A DNA stretch of 15,492 nucleotides from the NCBI GenBank assembly GCA_005885325.1, contig VAYX01000023.1, positions 1 to 15,492 on the forward strand, in the 5' to 3' direction. How positions within the stretch are numbered: the first letter of the stretch is position 1; each line of letters opens with the position of its first letter. Position numbers and translations under genes: made by a program. The notes below the pieces were generated by a model. The model saw only the letters and a list, made by a program, of their open reading frames with translations, was not told the origin of the DNA and ran no database searches. Shown piece by piece: positions 1 through 5,859 of this stretch. This DNA is from Actinomycetota bacterium. Lineage in GTDB: Bacteria > Actinomycetota > UBA4738 > HRBIN12.

Positions 1-135
1 GACGTGGAGGTTGTGGACGATCTGCTTGCGCACGTACACCGGAGCGCCGTGCTTGGCTAGGGCGGCCTCGACCGCCTCGACCGCGCGCTCCACCCCGGCG
101 CAGTATCCCCGTGGAGCAGCGAGAAGGACCTTCAT
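1..135 (-). CDS. ispH: 4-hydroxy-3-methylbut-2-enyl diphosphate reductase (IspH/LytB), N-terminal fragment
   Basis: Only the first 45 codons lie in the window; the gene runs off the left edge. The translation begins MKVLLAAPRGYCAGVERAVE and continues to VRKQIVHNLHV. PRGYCAGV and the (K/H)xIVHN motif are hallmarks of IspH, and the Cys at residue 12 is the first ligand of its iron-sulfur cluster. IspH catalyses the last step of the MEP isoprenoid pathway in the cytoplasm, reducing HMBPP to IPP and DMAPP. The ATG at 133-135 is chosen because family members start a few residues before this motif; only a weak GGGAC-like ribosome-binding site precedes it. A near-perfect palindrome at 180-196 lies in its upstream region. 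Family assignment is firm; nothing can be said about the rest of the protein. Confidence 0.9.
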   Translation of the reverse strand, partial: MKVLLAAPRGYCAGVERAVEAVEAALAKHGAPVYVRKQIVHNLHV

Positions 136-179
136 CGGCACGGTCCCATCGTACCCGCGACGTTTGGGCCCCGGACGAA

Positions 180-196
180 TATGACTCCCGGTCATA
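180..196. promoter_or_regulatory. 17-bp palindrome, possible operator between ispH and the lysozyme-like gene
   Basis: TATGAC, then TCCCG, then GTCATA: perfect 6-bp inverted arms around a 5-bp centre. It lies in the 227-bp divergent gap between ispH (minus) and the secreted lysozyme-like gene (plus). Its size and symmetry fit a dimeric repressor site of TetR or GntR type, but no such regulator is encoded in the window, so the binding protein is unknown. Nothing else was recognised in the gap apart from the ribosome-binding site GGAGG at 349-353. Confidence 0.35.
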
Positions 197-362
197 CTGG
201 ACCCGCCGTAGCCCATTTGCCGGAGGTCACCGCCCGATGCTACGGTCGATGCCTCCAAAACGAACTCGTGCTCAGGTTCTCCCTGCCGCCCTGCGGCACC
301 TCCTATTCCAGAGCGGGCGCAAGCGTCCGGGGGGATCCGGCTCGGCGTGGAGGCGTTGACGG

Positions 363-803
363 ATGTCGAACCCGAAAGCCGGGGGGCGACGGCTGGTGGC
401 GTGGCGCAGCCTCTGCGGCGCCGCGCTCGCCGTGGCCCTCCTGCTACCCGCCCCGGGGACGGCAACCGCCCGACGATCCACGGTGGCCTGGTCGCTCTGT
501 CGCATCGACTGGCGCGACGGGACGCCCGAGGTGAAGCGGCTCATCCGGTGCGCCACCAGGAAGTGGCGTGTGCCGGGCGGCGCCCCCAAGGCCCTCGTTG
601 TCGCCCGGTGCGAGTCCGGCTTCGACCCCAACGCCTACGGTTCCGGCAACGCCGGCGTCTTCCAGCAGGCCGTGCCGTACTGGTCCGGACGAGCCAAGGA
701 GTACGGGTTCCCCGGCTGGTCCGTGTACAACGGGCGGGCGAACGTCATCGTCTCGATCAGGATGGCCCACCGATCCGGGTGGGGCGCCTGGACCTGCGGC
801 TGA
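363..803 (+). CDS. Secreted lysozyme-like / lytic transglycosylase (SLT-type) domain protein
   Basis: 146 aa. Residues 1-36 form a signal peptide: basic start, hydrophobic core GAALAVALLLPAP, cleavage probably after ATA. The mature protein is essentially one lysozyme-fold domain. RCESGFDPNA around residues 82-91 carries the presumed catalytic Glu84, followed by GNAGVFQQ (95-102) and a C-terminal GWGAWTCG, the usual pattern of small actinobacterial SLT-type proteins. Four cysteines in the mature part (46, 63, 83, 145) could form two disulfides. It probably cleaves peptidoglycan glycan strands outside the membrane. The ATG is supported by GGAGG at 349-353, 9 nt upstream. There is no LysM or other wall-binding domain. 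The gene is monocistronic and convergent with the 810-1124 gene. Fold assignment is good; the exact activity is inferred. Confidence 0.75.
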   Translation: MSNPKAGGRRLVAWRSLCGAALAVALLLPAPGTATARRSTVAWSLCRIDWRDGTPEVKRLIRCATRKWRVPGGAPKALVVARCESGFDPNAYGSGNAGVFQQAVPYWSGRAKEYGFPGWSVYNGRANVIVSIRMAHRSGWGAWTCG

Positions 804-809
804 CCTCTC

Positions 810-1124
810 CTACCGGATCGGTCCGCCGGGGCGAGGCAGCCCCTTCACGGCATCGCGGATCTCCCCCGGGCTTCCAACCACAACCGTGGCGCCCGGCATG
901 TCCCGGTCGCAGACGATCCGCAGGTACGGCCGTTTCTCCCGGGCCTGCGACACGAGGCCCTCGAACTCGCCGAACACCACCAGGACATGTGGCTGCTCCG
1001 TCTCGAGCTGGGCCAGCGCGTCGGCTTCGGTGGTCGCCCCCGGCGCGAGCTCCCACTCCGCCGACACGGCGGCCCGCTTGACGTCGGTCAGCGCCTGCTG
1101 GTCGGATGCCACGCACAGCACCAT
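810..1124 (-). CDS. Small receiver-like alpha/beta protein, function unknown
   Basis: 104 aa from ATG 1124. A GTG at 1139, 2 nt after the corA stop, would add five residues and is an alternative start. The chain alternates hydrophobic strands and helices in the style of a receiver or Rossmann-like domain: MVLCVASDQQ (strand 1), PHVLVVFGEFEGL (central strand), YLRIVCDRDMPGATVVVGSP (later strands), a final helix, and a proline-rich tail. The central strand ends in Phe-Gly rather than a phospho-acceptor Asp, so it is unlikely to be a normal phosphorylated receiver. It immediately follows the corA fragments on the same strand and was probably co-transcribed with corA. I do not recognise a named family; the role is unknown. 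Confidence 0.6.
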   Translation of the reverse strand: MVLCVASDQQALTDVKRAAVSAEWELAPGATTEADALAQLETEQPHVLVVFGEFEGLVSQAREKRPYLRIVCDRDMPGATVVVGSPGEIRDAVKGLPRPGGPIR

Positions 1125-1141
1125 CAGGGCCCGGCACACCG

Positions 1142-1513
1142 CTACAGCCAGTCTCGCTTCTTGAACCCCCGATACAGGAGGAACGCGGAGACCGCCATGA
1201 GGCCGAGGGCGAGTGGATACCCGATCGTCCACGACAGCTCGGGCATGTTGCGGAAGTTCATCCCGTAGATGCCGGCGATGAGTGTGGGGAGCAGGATGAT
1301 CGCCCCCCACGACGTCACCTTCTTCATCACCACGTTGAGGCGATTCGACACCTGCGCCAGCTGGAGCTCTCGGGCGGCCGTGAGTAGATCCCGGATGTTG
1401 TCCATCAGCTCCGTGGTCCGGATGGTGTGGTCCAGCACGTCCCGGTAGTACGGCGTGAGCGTCGGCGTCACGATGCCCTTCGCCTCCATCAGAAGGTCGA
1501 GTACCTCCCGCAT
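1142..1513 (-). pseudogene. corA: CorA magnesium channel, C-terminal fragment
   Basis: The open frame encodes the CorA C-terminal half. MREVLDLL and a YYRDVLDHTIRTTELMDNIR helix match the long stalk helix. VSNRLNVVMKKVTSW leads into TM1 (AIILLPTLIAGI), the selectivity signature YGMNF, MPELSW, TM2 (GYPLALGLMAVSAFLLY) and a basic end KKRDWL. Everything needed for the pore is present. The ATG at 1513 is an internal family methionine (APMREVL), not a native start. The residues just upstream in this frame (GSRRLAAP) match the end of the preceding CorA helix, showing that the rest of the protein lies in another frame (1489-2073). Without the N-terminal domain this piece alone is not a normal CorA. 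Confidence 0.8.
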
Positions 1514-2073
1514 CGGCGCCGCCAGCCGCCGGCTTCCGACGCAGCCTCCTCGTCCTCAGCGCTGACACGCTCCTCGATGTCGTCCGACAGGTCCTCCAGG
1601 CGGTCGATCGTGTCCAGGTACCCGTCGACGATCTCGTCGAGCAAGAGGTACAGGATGAAGCCGATGCCTTCGTGCTCCATCTCCTGCTCTCGCTGCATGC
1701 GCTTGACGGCCGGCCCGAAGTCGAGCATCGGCTGTCGCCGGACCGTGATGACGAACACACCCTGTCGGGCGAACAGGTGGACCTCGCCGTCCGACAGGTC
1801 GTTCGCCGCGTCGAGCGTCAGGCCGTGCGACACCAGGAAGACGTACTCGGGATAGAACTCGACCTTCGAGCGCTGCCCCCACCGGCTGCTGTCCTCGATC
1901 GACAGCTGATGCAGGCCGAAGCCGTCCTGGAGCTGCTTGAGCTCCTCGTCGGTGGGCTCGATCGCGTCGATCCACACGCGCGTCCCGGCCTTGCGGGCCG
2001 CGGCCACCTCTAGGGGGTCGAAGGGTGTCTCCTCCTCCAGCAGGCCTTCTCGGTAGTGGCGGCACGTGAGCAT
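1489..2073 (-). pseudogene. corA: CorA magnesium channel, N-terminal fragment (frameshifted)
   Basis: Starting at ATG 2073, the frame encodes the cytoplasmic CorA domain: MLTCRHYREG, VWIDAIEPTDEEL, FGLHQLSIED, KVEFYPEYVFLV, then helices ending DDIEERVSAEDEEAASEAGG. It then runs out of frame (WRRRCGRYSTF, stop 1489). The CorA sequence resumes in another frame at about 1515-1540 as SRRLAAPMREVL. Compared from memory with Thermotoga CorA, about 11 residues of the connecting helix are missing at the join, consistent with a short out-of-frame deletion (about 31 or 34 nt) rather than a single-base error. Start 2073 fits the family length, and a TACGCT -10-like hexamer lies 9 nt upstream. The much longer upstream extension of this frame is antisense to the acetyltransferase and is not coding. 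Confidence 0.8.
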
Positions 2074-2082
2074 GTCGGGCGG

Positions 2083-2088
2083 AGCGTA
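2083..2088 (-). promoter_or_regulatory. -10-like hexamer of corA
   Basis: On the minus strand this reads TACGCT (TANNNT), 9 nt before the corA ATG at 2073, so transcription would start at or just before the start codon. No convincing -35 is seen. It lies only 14 nt from the -10 of the divergent acetyltransferase gene. Confidence 0.4.
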
Positions 2089-2102
2089 CCGCAGGCCATC
2101 GC

Positions 2103-2108
2103 TACACT
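2103..2108 (+). promoter_or_regulatory. -10-like hexamer of the GNAT gene (leaderless start)
   Basis: TACACT (TANNNT) followed by exactly 7 nt and then the GTG at 2116, with no Shine-Dalgarno sequence. This spacing is typical of leaderless actinobacterial transcripts and supports GTG 2116 over the upstream ATGs at 2056 and 2066. Confidence 0.45.
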
Positions 2109-2115
2109 CGCGCGC

Positions 2116-2886
2116 GTGGCCGACCTCGAACCCCTCCTCCGGTTCTGGCGAGCCCTGGACTCGGCGTTCGAGAGCGTCGAGCCAAGGTGGTGGGGTGGGG
2201 TCGTCGCCGACTCGCGGTTCCCGGGCATCTGGGACGTCAATTACGCGCGGGTCGAGACGGACGACCCAGGCCTCTCGCTCGCGGAGGTGGAATCGTCGCT
2301 CCTGCCGGTCATGGACCGAACCGGGGCCCGGCACGCCCATATGGTGGTGTTCCATCCCGAGCAGCTCACCGCGCTCCTCTCGGAGGCCGGCACCCGAGGA
2401 GACCGCCTCTCGTGGGACACGGCCATGGAGCTGCGGGGGCCGGCGCCCGGCGCGCCGAGCGTCATCGACGTCCAGGAGGTGGACCCGCTCGATGCGGGCT
2501 TCTGGCGCGCGTACCGGGGCTCGCTCGGCGAGTTCCAGATCACCGAGGAGGACGCGATCCGGCAGCTCGTGGACATCGAACGGGAGGTGCTGATCCCTGC
2601 GGGCAAGCGATGGTTCGCGGTCTTCGAGAACGGGCGTCCGCGAGCCCTGGGCTCGCTGATCGCGATGGAACGCGTCGGGTACGTCGACCACGTCGTCACG
2701 TTCCCCGAGGCTCGCCGGCGAGGATACGGCGGCGCGATCGTCCGGCGGATGGGGGAGGAGGCCCGTCGCTCCGACCTCGATCACCTGTATCTGCTGGCCG
2801 AGCCCGGCGCAGAGGCCGTTTCGTTGTACGGACGGCTCGGGTTCGAGGCGATCGGGCACATCGCCAGCACCCTCCGCCCGAGATGA
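2116..2886 (+). CDS. GNAT family N-acetyltransferase
   Basis: 256 aa from GTG 2116 (VADLEPLLRFWRALDSAF). The C-terminal half is a GNAT fold. A strand VGYVDHVVTFPEA is followed by the acetyl-CoA pyrophosphate-binding loop RRRGYGGAIVRR at about residues 200-211, then LDHLYLLAEPGAEAVSLYGRLGFEAIGH, which matches the terminal motif-B segment (YxrlGF). The N-terminal half is a second, diverged GNAT-like half or a substrate domain, including FPGIWDVNYARVE. The acceptor substrate cannot be predicted. It is divergent from corA with a 42-bp gap and convergent with the zinc-ribbon gene (9 bp between stops). Its last 178 bp recur at 4770-4947 with about 92% identity, which points to a past duplication. 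The start is supported by the 7-nt leaderless promoter spacing and lack of homologous sequence upstream. Confidence 0.8.
   Translation: MADLEPLLRFWRALDSAFESVEPRWWGGVVADSRFPGIWDVNYARVETDDPGLSLAEVESSLLPVMDRTGARHAHMVVFHPEQLTALLSEAGTRGDRLSWDTAMELRGPAPGAPSVIDVQEVDPLDAGFWRAYRGSLGEFQITEEDAIRQLVDIEREVLIPAGKRWFAVFENGRPRALGSLIAMERVGYVDHVVTFPEARRRGYGGAIVRRMGEEARRSDLDHLYLLAEPGAEAVSLYGRLGFEAIGHIASTLRPR
2704..2881 (+). repeat. Direct repeat, copy 1 (3' end of the GNAT gene)
   Basis: This 178-bp stretch aligns without gaps to 4770-4947 (constant offset 2066), with about 14 mismatches by eye and a 45-nt identical core in the middle. The two copies bracket the zinc-ribbon and phoX genes in direct orientation. 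Confidence 0.85.
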
Positions 2887-2895
2887 GATGCGCCC

Positions 2896-3096
2896 TTAGG
2901 CGCCGCGGTCGTCCGGATCAAACCCGGGTTCGTCTAGGGTCAGGTCCCAGAGCAGCCGATCGACGAAGAGGGTCGGGGCCGACTGGTCGCGCTCTCCGAA
3001 GTCGGCGAAGCACACCTCGCACACGCCGAGCAGCACGGAACGTGTGGACCGGCACTCGGGGCAGTCGAAGGTGCGGGCTTCGATGTCCGTATCCAT
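2896..3096 (-). CDS. Small zinc-ribbon protein, function unknown
   Basis: 66 aa from ATG 3096: MDTDIEARTFDCPECRST, with a CPEC (12-15) and CEVC (26-29) pair spaced as in a rubredoxin-like or zinc-ribbon knuckle, so it probably binds one Zn2+. The remainder (FADFGERDQ, then LFVDRLLWDLTLDEPGFDPDD) is acidic and unfamiliar; no enzyme motif is present. Upstream are three 11-bp GTTC repeats (3126-3158) and a TATCAA hexamer exactly 7 nt before the ATG, so the gene looks leaderless and possibly phosphate-regulated. It lies downstream of phoX on the same strand, 80 bp away. It lies inside the segment bracketed by the GNAT direct repeats. Longer upstream starts are possible but would run through the promoter-like region. 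Confidence 0.65.
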   Translation of the reverse strand: MDTDIEARTFDCPECRSTRSVLLGVCEVCFADFGERDQSAPTLFVDRLLWDLTLDEPGFDPDDRGA

Positions 3097-3103
3097 GGCT
3101 GCA

Positions 3104-3109
3104 TTGATA
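3104..3109 (-). promoter_or_regulatory. -10-like hexamer of the zinc-ribbon gene
   Basis: The minus strand reads TATCAA (TATCAAT in full), 7 nt before ATG 3096. The expected -35 position falls inside the third GTTC repeat, which is where a PHO box normally replaces the -35. Confidence 0.35.
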
Positions 3110-3125
3110 GACCGTCGACGTGGAG

Positions 3126-3158
3126 CGAGGTTGAACGGCGAGCGAACGAAGGCCGAAC
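3126..3158 (-). promoter_or_regulatory. Candidate PHO box with three 11-bp direct repeats
   Basis: Reading the minus strand from 3158 there are three tandem units, GTTCGGCCTTC, GTTCGCTCGCC and GTTCAACCTCG, at an exact 11-bp period. The actinobacterial PHO box described in Streptomyces is built of 11-bp units with the consensus G(G/T)TCAYYYR(G/C)G. The third unit fits best; the first two match mainly in GTTC. The array ends 16 bp before the -10-like hexamer of the zinc-ribbon gene. The response regulator encoded at 7545-8243 is the likely binder. Confidence 0.5.
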
Positions 3159-3176
3159 CTTGCGCGATCGATCGGG

Positions 3177-4616
3177 CTACCGCCAGCCGGTCACCTCCAG
3201 CACGACGCCGTGGCCGCTCACGTTGTGCTGCACGCTCACGAAGAAGCGCGTGCCGGTCGCGTCGAAGATCCCCCCGGTCCACTCGGCGCCCTCACCCGCG
3301 TTCGCCGTGAGGTCGTTCAGCGTCCCGATCCGGATACAGCCGTCGGAGACTCCATCCATGTCGGCTCCGTCCGGCAGGCAGTCCCACAGATCGTTGTTCT
3401 TGTGCGTGGCGCCGATGTCGCCATCCTCGTGCAGGATCCAGTTCCCCCGGCCCGGCTGGTACGCGATGTTGTCGGGCATCGCCAGGTCCGAGCTCCCGAT
3501 CACGAAAAACTGCACCTCCGGCGTCGCCGCGTTCGTTGCGGCCTGGGCCAGCGTGCCGTCCGTGATGCAGATGCTCTCGCCCCAGTTGTGATCCGTGGCC
3601 TCGTTGCCGGTGTTGTCGCCGCAGAACCGGACCTCGCCGGCTGCCAGGGCGCCGAGGTCGATCTGCAGGTCCTCCGGGCGGTAGTAGCCGGTGAGCTTGA
3701 GCGCGGCCGTTTGGGCCCGGAGGTCCTGGTCCGACCCGCCCGTGGTCGCGATCCATGTCCCCAGGCCGGTGTTCGTGCCCTGCCCGTAATCCGTGTTCCC
3801 GCTCCGCTTGCCCAGCCGCAGCCCGTAGACCGAGCCAGACGCCAGGGGAGATTCCGACAAGCTGGTGATCGGGTCTGCGCCCGGGTCACGAGGCGTCGAG
3901 GGGACGAACTTGAAGTATGCGCCCCCGCCCGCTCCGTTCAGCGGACGGTCCTCGTCGCCGTAGTACATCACGCCGTTCGGGTAGATGCCGACGCCCTCGA
4001 AGGACAGCCGCCCCAGCGCGGGGCGGACGGCGAAGTTCGAGGCTCCCGTGCCGCCGCTGAATGTCCCCGTCGTGCGATCCAGGATCACGTTGGTCGTATT
4101 GAGGGGGTCGATCAGCTCGTACACCCTGCCGCCGCTCGTCCCGCCCCCGTTCTCCTCGGTGAACACGATCGTGCCCCACGGGGTCCGCTTGGCGGCATCG
4201 CAGAAGATCGTCCCGCTGACGATGGTCTGCACCGCCCCCGTGGCGATGTTGATCCGCTGGAGCCCCGGATCGGCCTCGACTTGTTCATTGCAGGCGATCA
4301 GCCATTCGGGGTTCTGGTCGTTCGGCCACAGAGCCAGCATGTCGATGACGGGCGCCGCGACCCCGCTGGTGACCACTCGCGCGCTGAGGCTCTGCGCGAA
4401 CGTGGCCAAGGATGTCGGATCCGCGTTCGCCTGGGCGGCCGTCACCGACGACGTTGACGACGCCGGGATCGGCCCCTGGACGCCGAACAGCTGGACAGAG
4501 CGGCCCCGGAGCAGGTTGTCCCGATCGACCCCGAAGTCCGTTCCCGCGACGGCGACCGCAGCAACGAGCCCGATGACGAGACTCGCCGCGGCAAGCAGTC
4601 GAATGGTCTTCTTCAT
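3177..4616 (-). CDS. phoX: Secreted PhoX-type (DUF839) phosphatase
   Basis: 479 aa from ATG 4616, which has a strong ribosome-binding site (GGAGGGAGG). Residues 1-24 form a Sec-type signal peptide. The mature chain carries PhoX/DUF839 landmarks: TPWGTIVFTEENGGG (145-159), GGRVYELID (162-170), FEGVGIYPNGVMYYGDEDR (206-224), RPEDLQID (313-320), FCGDNTGN (331-338), and a C-terminal EWTGGIFDATGTRFFVSVQHN (445-465), equivalent to the EWTGP..SPDG.TLFVNIQHP segment of the family. PhoX enzymes are Ca2+/Fe-dependent phosphomonoesterases that release phosphate from organic esters outside the cell, which fits the surrounding phosphate genes. It lacks the twin-arginine motif usual in PhoX and is shorter than many members. 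Exact substrate is inferred. No convincing 11-bp-period PHO box was found upstream. Confidence 0.75.
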   Translation of the reverse strand: MKKTIRLLAAASLVIGLVAAVAVAGTDFGVDRDNLLRGRSVQLFGVQGPIPASSTSSVTAAQANADPTSLATFAQSLSARVVTSGVAAPVIDMLALWPNDQNPEWLIACNEQVEADPGLQRINIATGAVQTIVSGTIFCDAAKRTPWGTIVFTEENGGGTSGGRVYELIDPLNTTNVILDRTTGTFSGGTGASNFAVRPALGRLSFEGVGIYPNGVMYYGDEDRPLNGAGGGAYFKFVPSTPRDPGADPITSLSESPLASGSVYGLRLGKRSGNTDYGQGTNTGLGTWIATTGGSDQDLRAQTAALKLTGYYRPEDLQIDLGALAAGEVRFCGDNTGNEATDHNWGESICITDGTLAQAATNAATPEVQFFVIGSSDLAMPDNIAYQPGRGNWILHEDGDIGATHKNNDLWDCLPDGADMDGVSDGCIRIGTLNDLTANAGEGAEWTGGIFDATGTRFFVSVQHNVSGHGVVLEVTGWR

Positions 4617-4703
4617 GAAGGCCTCCCTCCGCCTCGGAGCGATCACCTGCTCGCTCCCCTCACAGTTCTACGCTCGTACGATCTACAGGCGCAAGTTGTC
4701 CTC

Positions 4704-4955
4704 ATGTTGGCAAGTGAGCGAGCACAGGCCGGACCCACGACGAACCTTCATGAACGGGCGACCCTCTCGCCCGAGACTCGTCGCCGCGGATACGGCGGCG
4801 CGATCGTCCGGCGGATCGGCGAAGAGGCCCGTCGCTCCGACCTCGATCACCTGTATCTGCTGGCCGAGTCCGGCGCGGAGGCCCTGTCGTTGTACGGACG
4901 GCTCGGGGTCGAGGCCATCGGGCACATCGCCAGAACCCTCCGCCCGATGGGGTAA
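4704..4955 (+). pseudogene. Truncated GNAT acetyltransferase remnant
   Basis: An open frame of 83 codons whose last 60 residues (ETRRRGYGGAIVRRIGEEAR and on to GHIARTLRPMG) are a near copy of the end of the acetyltransferase at 2116-2886. The first 23 residues have no resemblance to it. Only the acetyl-CoA loop and last strand remain, with no N-terminal fold, so it cannot be a working GNAT by itself. The family GF near the C-terminus has become GV. No ribosome-binding site is obvious. It lies between phoX and a DUF47 gene and is best read as debris from a duplication; expression as a small protein cannot be excluded. Confidence 0.75.
4770..4947 (+). repeat. Direct repeat, copy 2 (GNAT remnant)
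   Basis: Ungapped match to 2704-2881, about 92% identical. The similarity stops abruptly at both sides: at the left within the last strand before the acetyl-CoA loop, and at the right two codons before the stop. Confidence 0.85.
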
Positions 4956-4964
4956 CCGCTTTCG

Positions 4965-4993
4965 ACACCGGCGTGCCGGGACCTCGCCGGTGT
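4965..4993. other. Inverted repeat (9-bp arms) upstream of DUF47 gene
   Basis: ACACCGGCG, an 11-nt loop, then CGCCGGTGT. It lies 10 nt after the stop of the GNAT remnant and 37 nt before the DUF47 start. It could end read-through transcripts or be a 5' leader hairpin; there is no T-tract. Confidence 0.35.
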
Positions 4994-5030
4994 GCTAAGA
5001 GTGGCGCGACCGGCGAGCTCGGGAGGATCC

Positions 5031-5654
5031 GTGAAGCTGAAGATCTCGCATCGAGCGGAGGAGTTCTTCGACCTGTTCCAGGAGTCCACCCGCAATCTCC
5101 GGGAGACCACGGAGCTGTTGAAGGACCTCATCGAGGACTACCAGGACGTCGACCTCAAGGTCCGCCGTATCAGGGACCGGGAGCACGAGGGCGACGAGGT
5201 GACCCACGCCATCATCCGCCGACTGAACACGTCGTTCATCACCCCCATGGACCGGGAGGACATCTACCAGCTTGCCACCGCACTGGACGACGTGCTCGAT
5301 GCGGTGGACGCGGTCGCCGACCTGTTCCTCCTGCATGGGATCGAGGCTCCGCTTCCGCAGATGAAGCAGCAGGTGGATGTGCTCCTCCGGGCGGCGGAAC
5401 AGACCGAGCAGGCCATGCGGCACCTGCCGAAGATGGACCGGGAGCGGCTCCAACCCTATTGGGTCGAGATCAACACCCTGGAGAACGAAGGGGACCAGAT
5501 CTACCGGCACGCGGTCGCGGAGCTGTTCTCAGGAGAGCATCGGGCGATGGACGTCCTGCGTTGGAAGGAAGTCATCGAGAATCTCGAGGAAGCGCTGGAC
5601 GGCCTGGAGAACGTGGCCAACATCGTCGAGTCCATCGTCCTCAAGAACGCGTAG
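5031..5654 (+). CDS. DUF47 / PhoU-like phosphate transport accessory protein (copy A)
   Basis: 207 aa from GTG 5031. The protein is almost entirely helical. The opening KLKISHRAEEFFDLFQ, the repeated REHEGDEVTH and LENEGDQIYR (E-x-x-GD) motifs that place acidic metal-cluster ligands, MDREDIYQLATALDDVLDAVD, and the end ENVANIVESIVLKNA are all typical of the DUF47 (TIGR00153) family. These cytoplasmic proteins resemble PhoU and usually accompany PiT permeases, where they are thought to modulate transport. It is paralogous to the protein at 6848-7465. Unlike that copy it is alone on its strand and converges on the PiT operon with 7 bp between stops. The start is chosen from family length and GGGAGG at 5021-5026; that site is only 4 nt from the GTG, so an upstream GTG at 5001 remains possible. 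Confidence 0.85.
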   Translation: MKLKISHRAEEFFDLFQESTRNLRETTELLKDLIEDYQDVDLKVRRIRDREHEGDEVTHAIIRRLNTSFITPMDREDIYQLATALDDVLDAVDAVADLFLLHGIEAPLPQMKQQVDVLLRAAEQTEQAMRHLPKMDRERLQPYWVEINTLENEGDQIYRHAVAELFSGEHRAMDVLRWKEVIENLEEALDGLENVANIVESIVLKNA

Positions 5655-5661
5655 CCACCCG

Positions 5662-5859
5662 CTACCCGCCGTCGCGGTTGCGTCCCTCGCCCTCGCGCAG
5701 GTTGCCGACCTCCTCCAAGCCGAGCGCGATCGTCCAGAAGAGCGCCAGGCCGAACATCGAGTAGTTCACCCATCGGAACTCGCCGGGCGTGACCGGGGCG
5801 AGCAGGAGGCAGATGAGGCCGAGGGCGAAGAAGAACAGCGGACGCCGGCCGGCCCCCAT
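5662..5859 (-). CDS. Small two-helix membrane protein coupled to pit
   Basis: 65 aa. Two hydrophobic stretches, LFFFALGLICLLLAPV (8-23) and YSMFGLALFWTIALGLEEV (33-51), separated by a short loop PGEFRWVN; both ends are charged (MGAGRR, REGEGRNRDGG). Its ATG overlaps the pit stop codon by one base (TGATG), so translation is probably coupled to the permease, which suggests a role as an accessory or stabilising subunit. I do not recognise a family. It is the last gene of the DUF47-pit unit and converges on the plus-strand DUF47 copy A. Confidence 0.65.
   Translation of the reverse strand: MGAGRRPLFFFALGLICLLLAPVTPGEFRWVNYSMFGLALFWTIALGLEEVGNLREGEGRNRDGG

Noticed and set aside
136..362. tRNA or small RNA in the ispH-lysozyme gap
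   Set aside because: No cloverleaf or T-loop sequence was found; only the palindrome and a ribosome-binding site stand out.
1142..2073. Programmed -1 frameshift to make full-length CorA
   Set aside because: The C-terminal frame is -1 relative to the N-terminal one, but there is no evident slippery heptamer plus pseudoknot and about 11 helix residues would still be missing.
2074..2859. Long minus-strand open frame extending corA upstream
   Set aside because: It is antisense to the acetyltransferase, has low-complexity Arg/Pro/Gly composition, and CorA homology begins at 2073.
3210..4457. 415-codon plus-strand open frame opposite phoX
   Set aside because: Shadow of the GC-rich phoX gene; Arg/Val/Ala-rich with no recognisable domain, while the opposite strand has a signal peptide and PhoX motifs.
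4709..4755. PHO box upstream of phoX
   Set aside because: Minus strand has GTTC at 4755 and 4745 but with 10-bp spacing, and a single unit GCTCACTTGCC at 4719-4709; neither forms an 11-bp array, so I do not call it.
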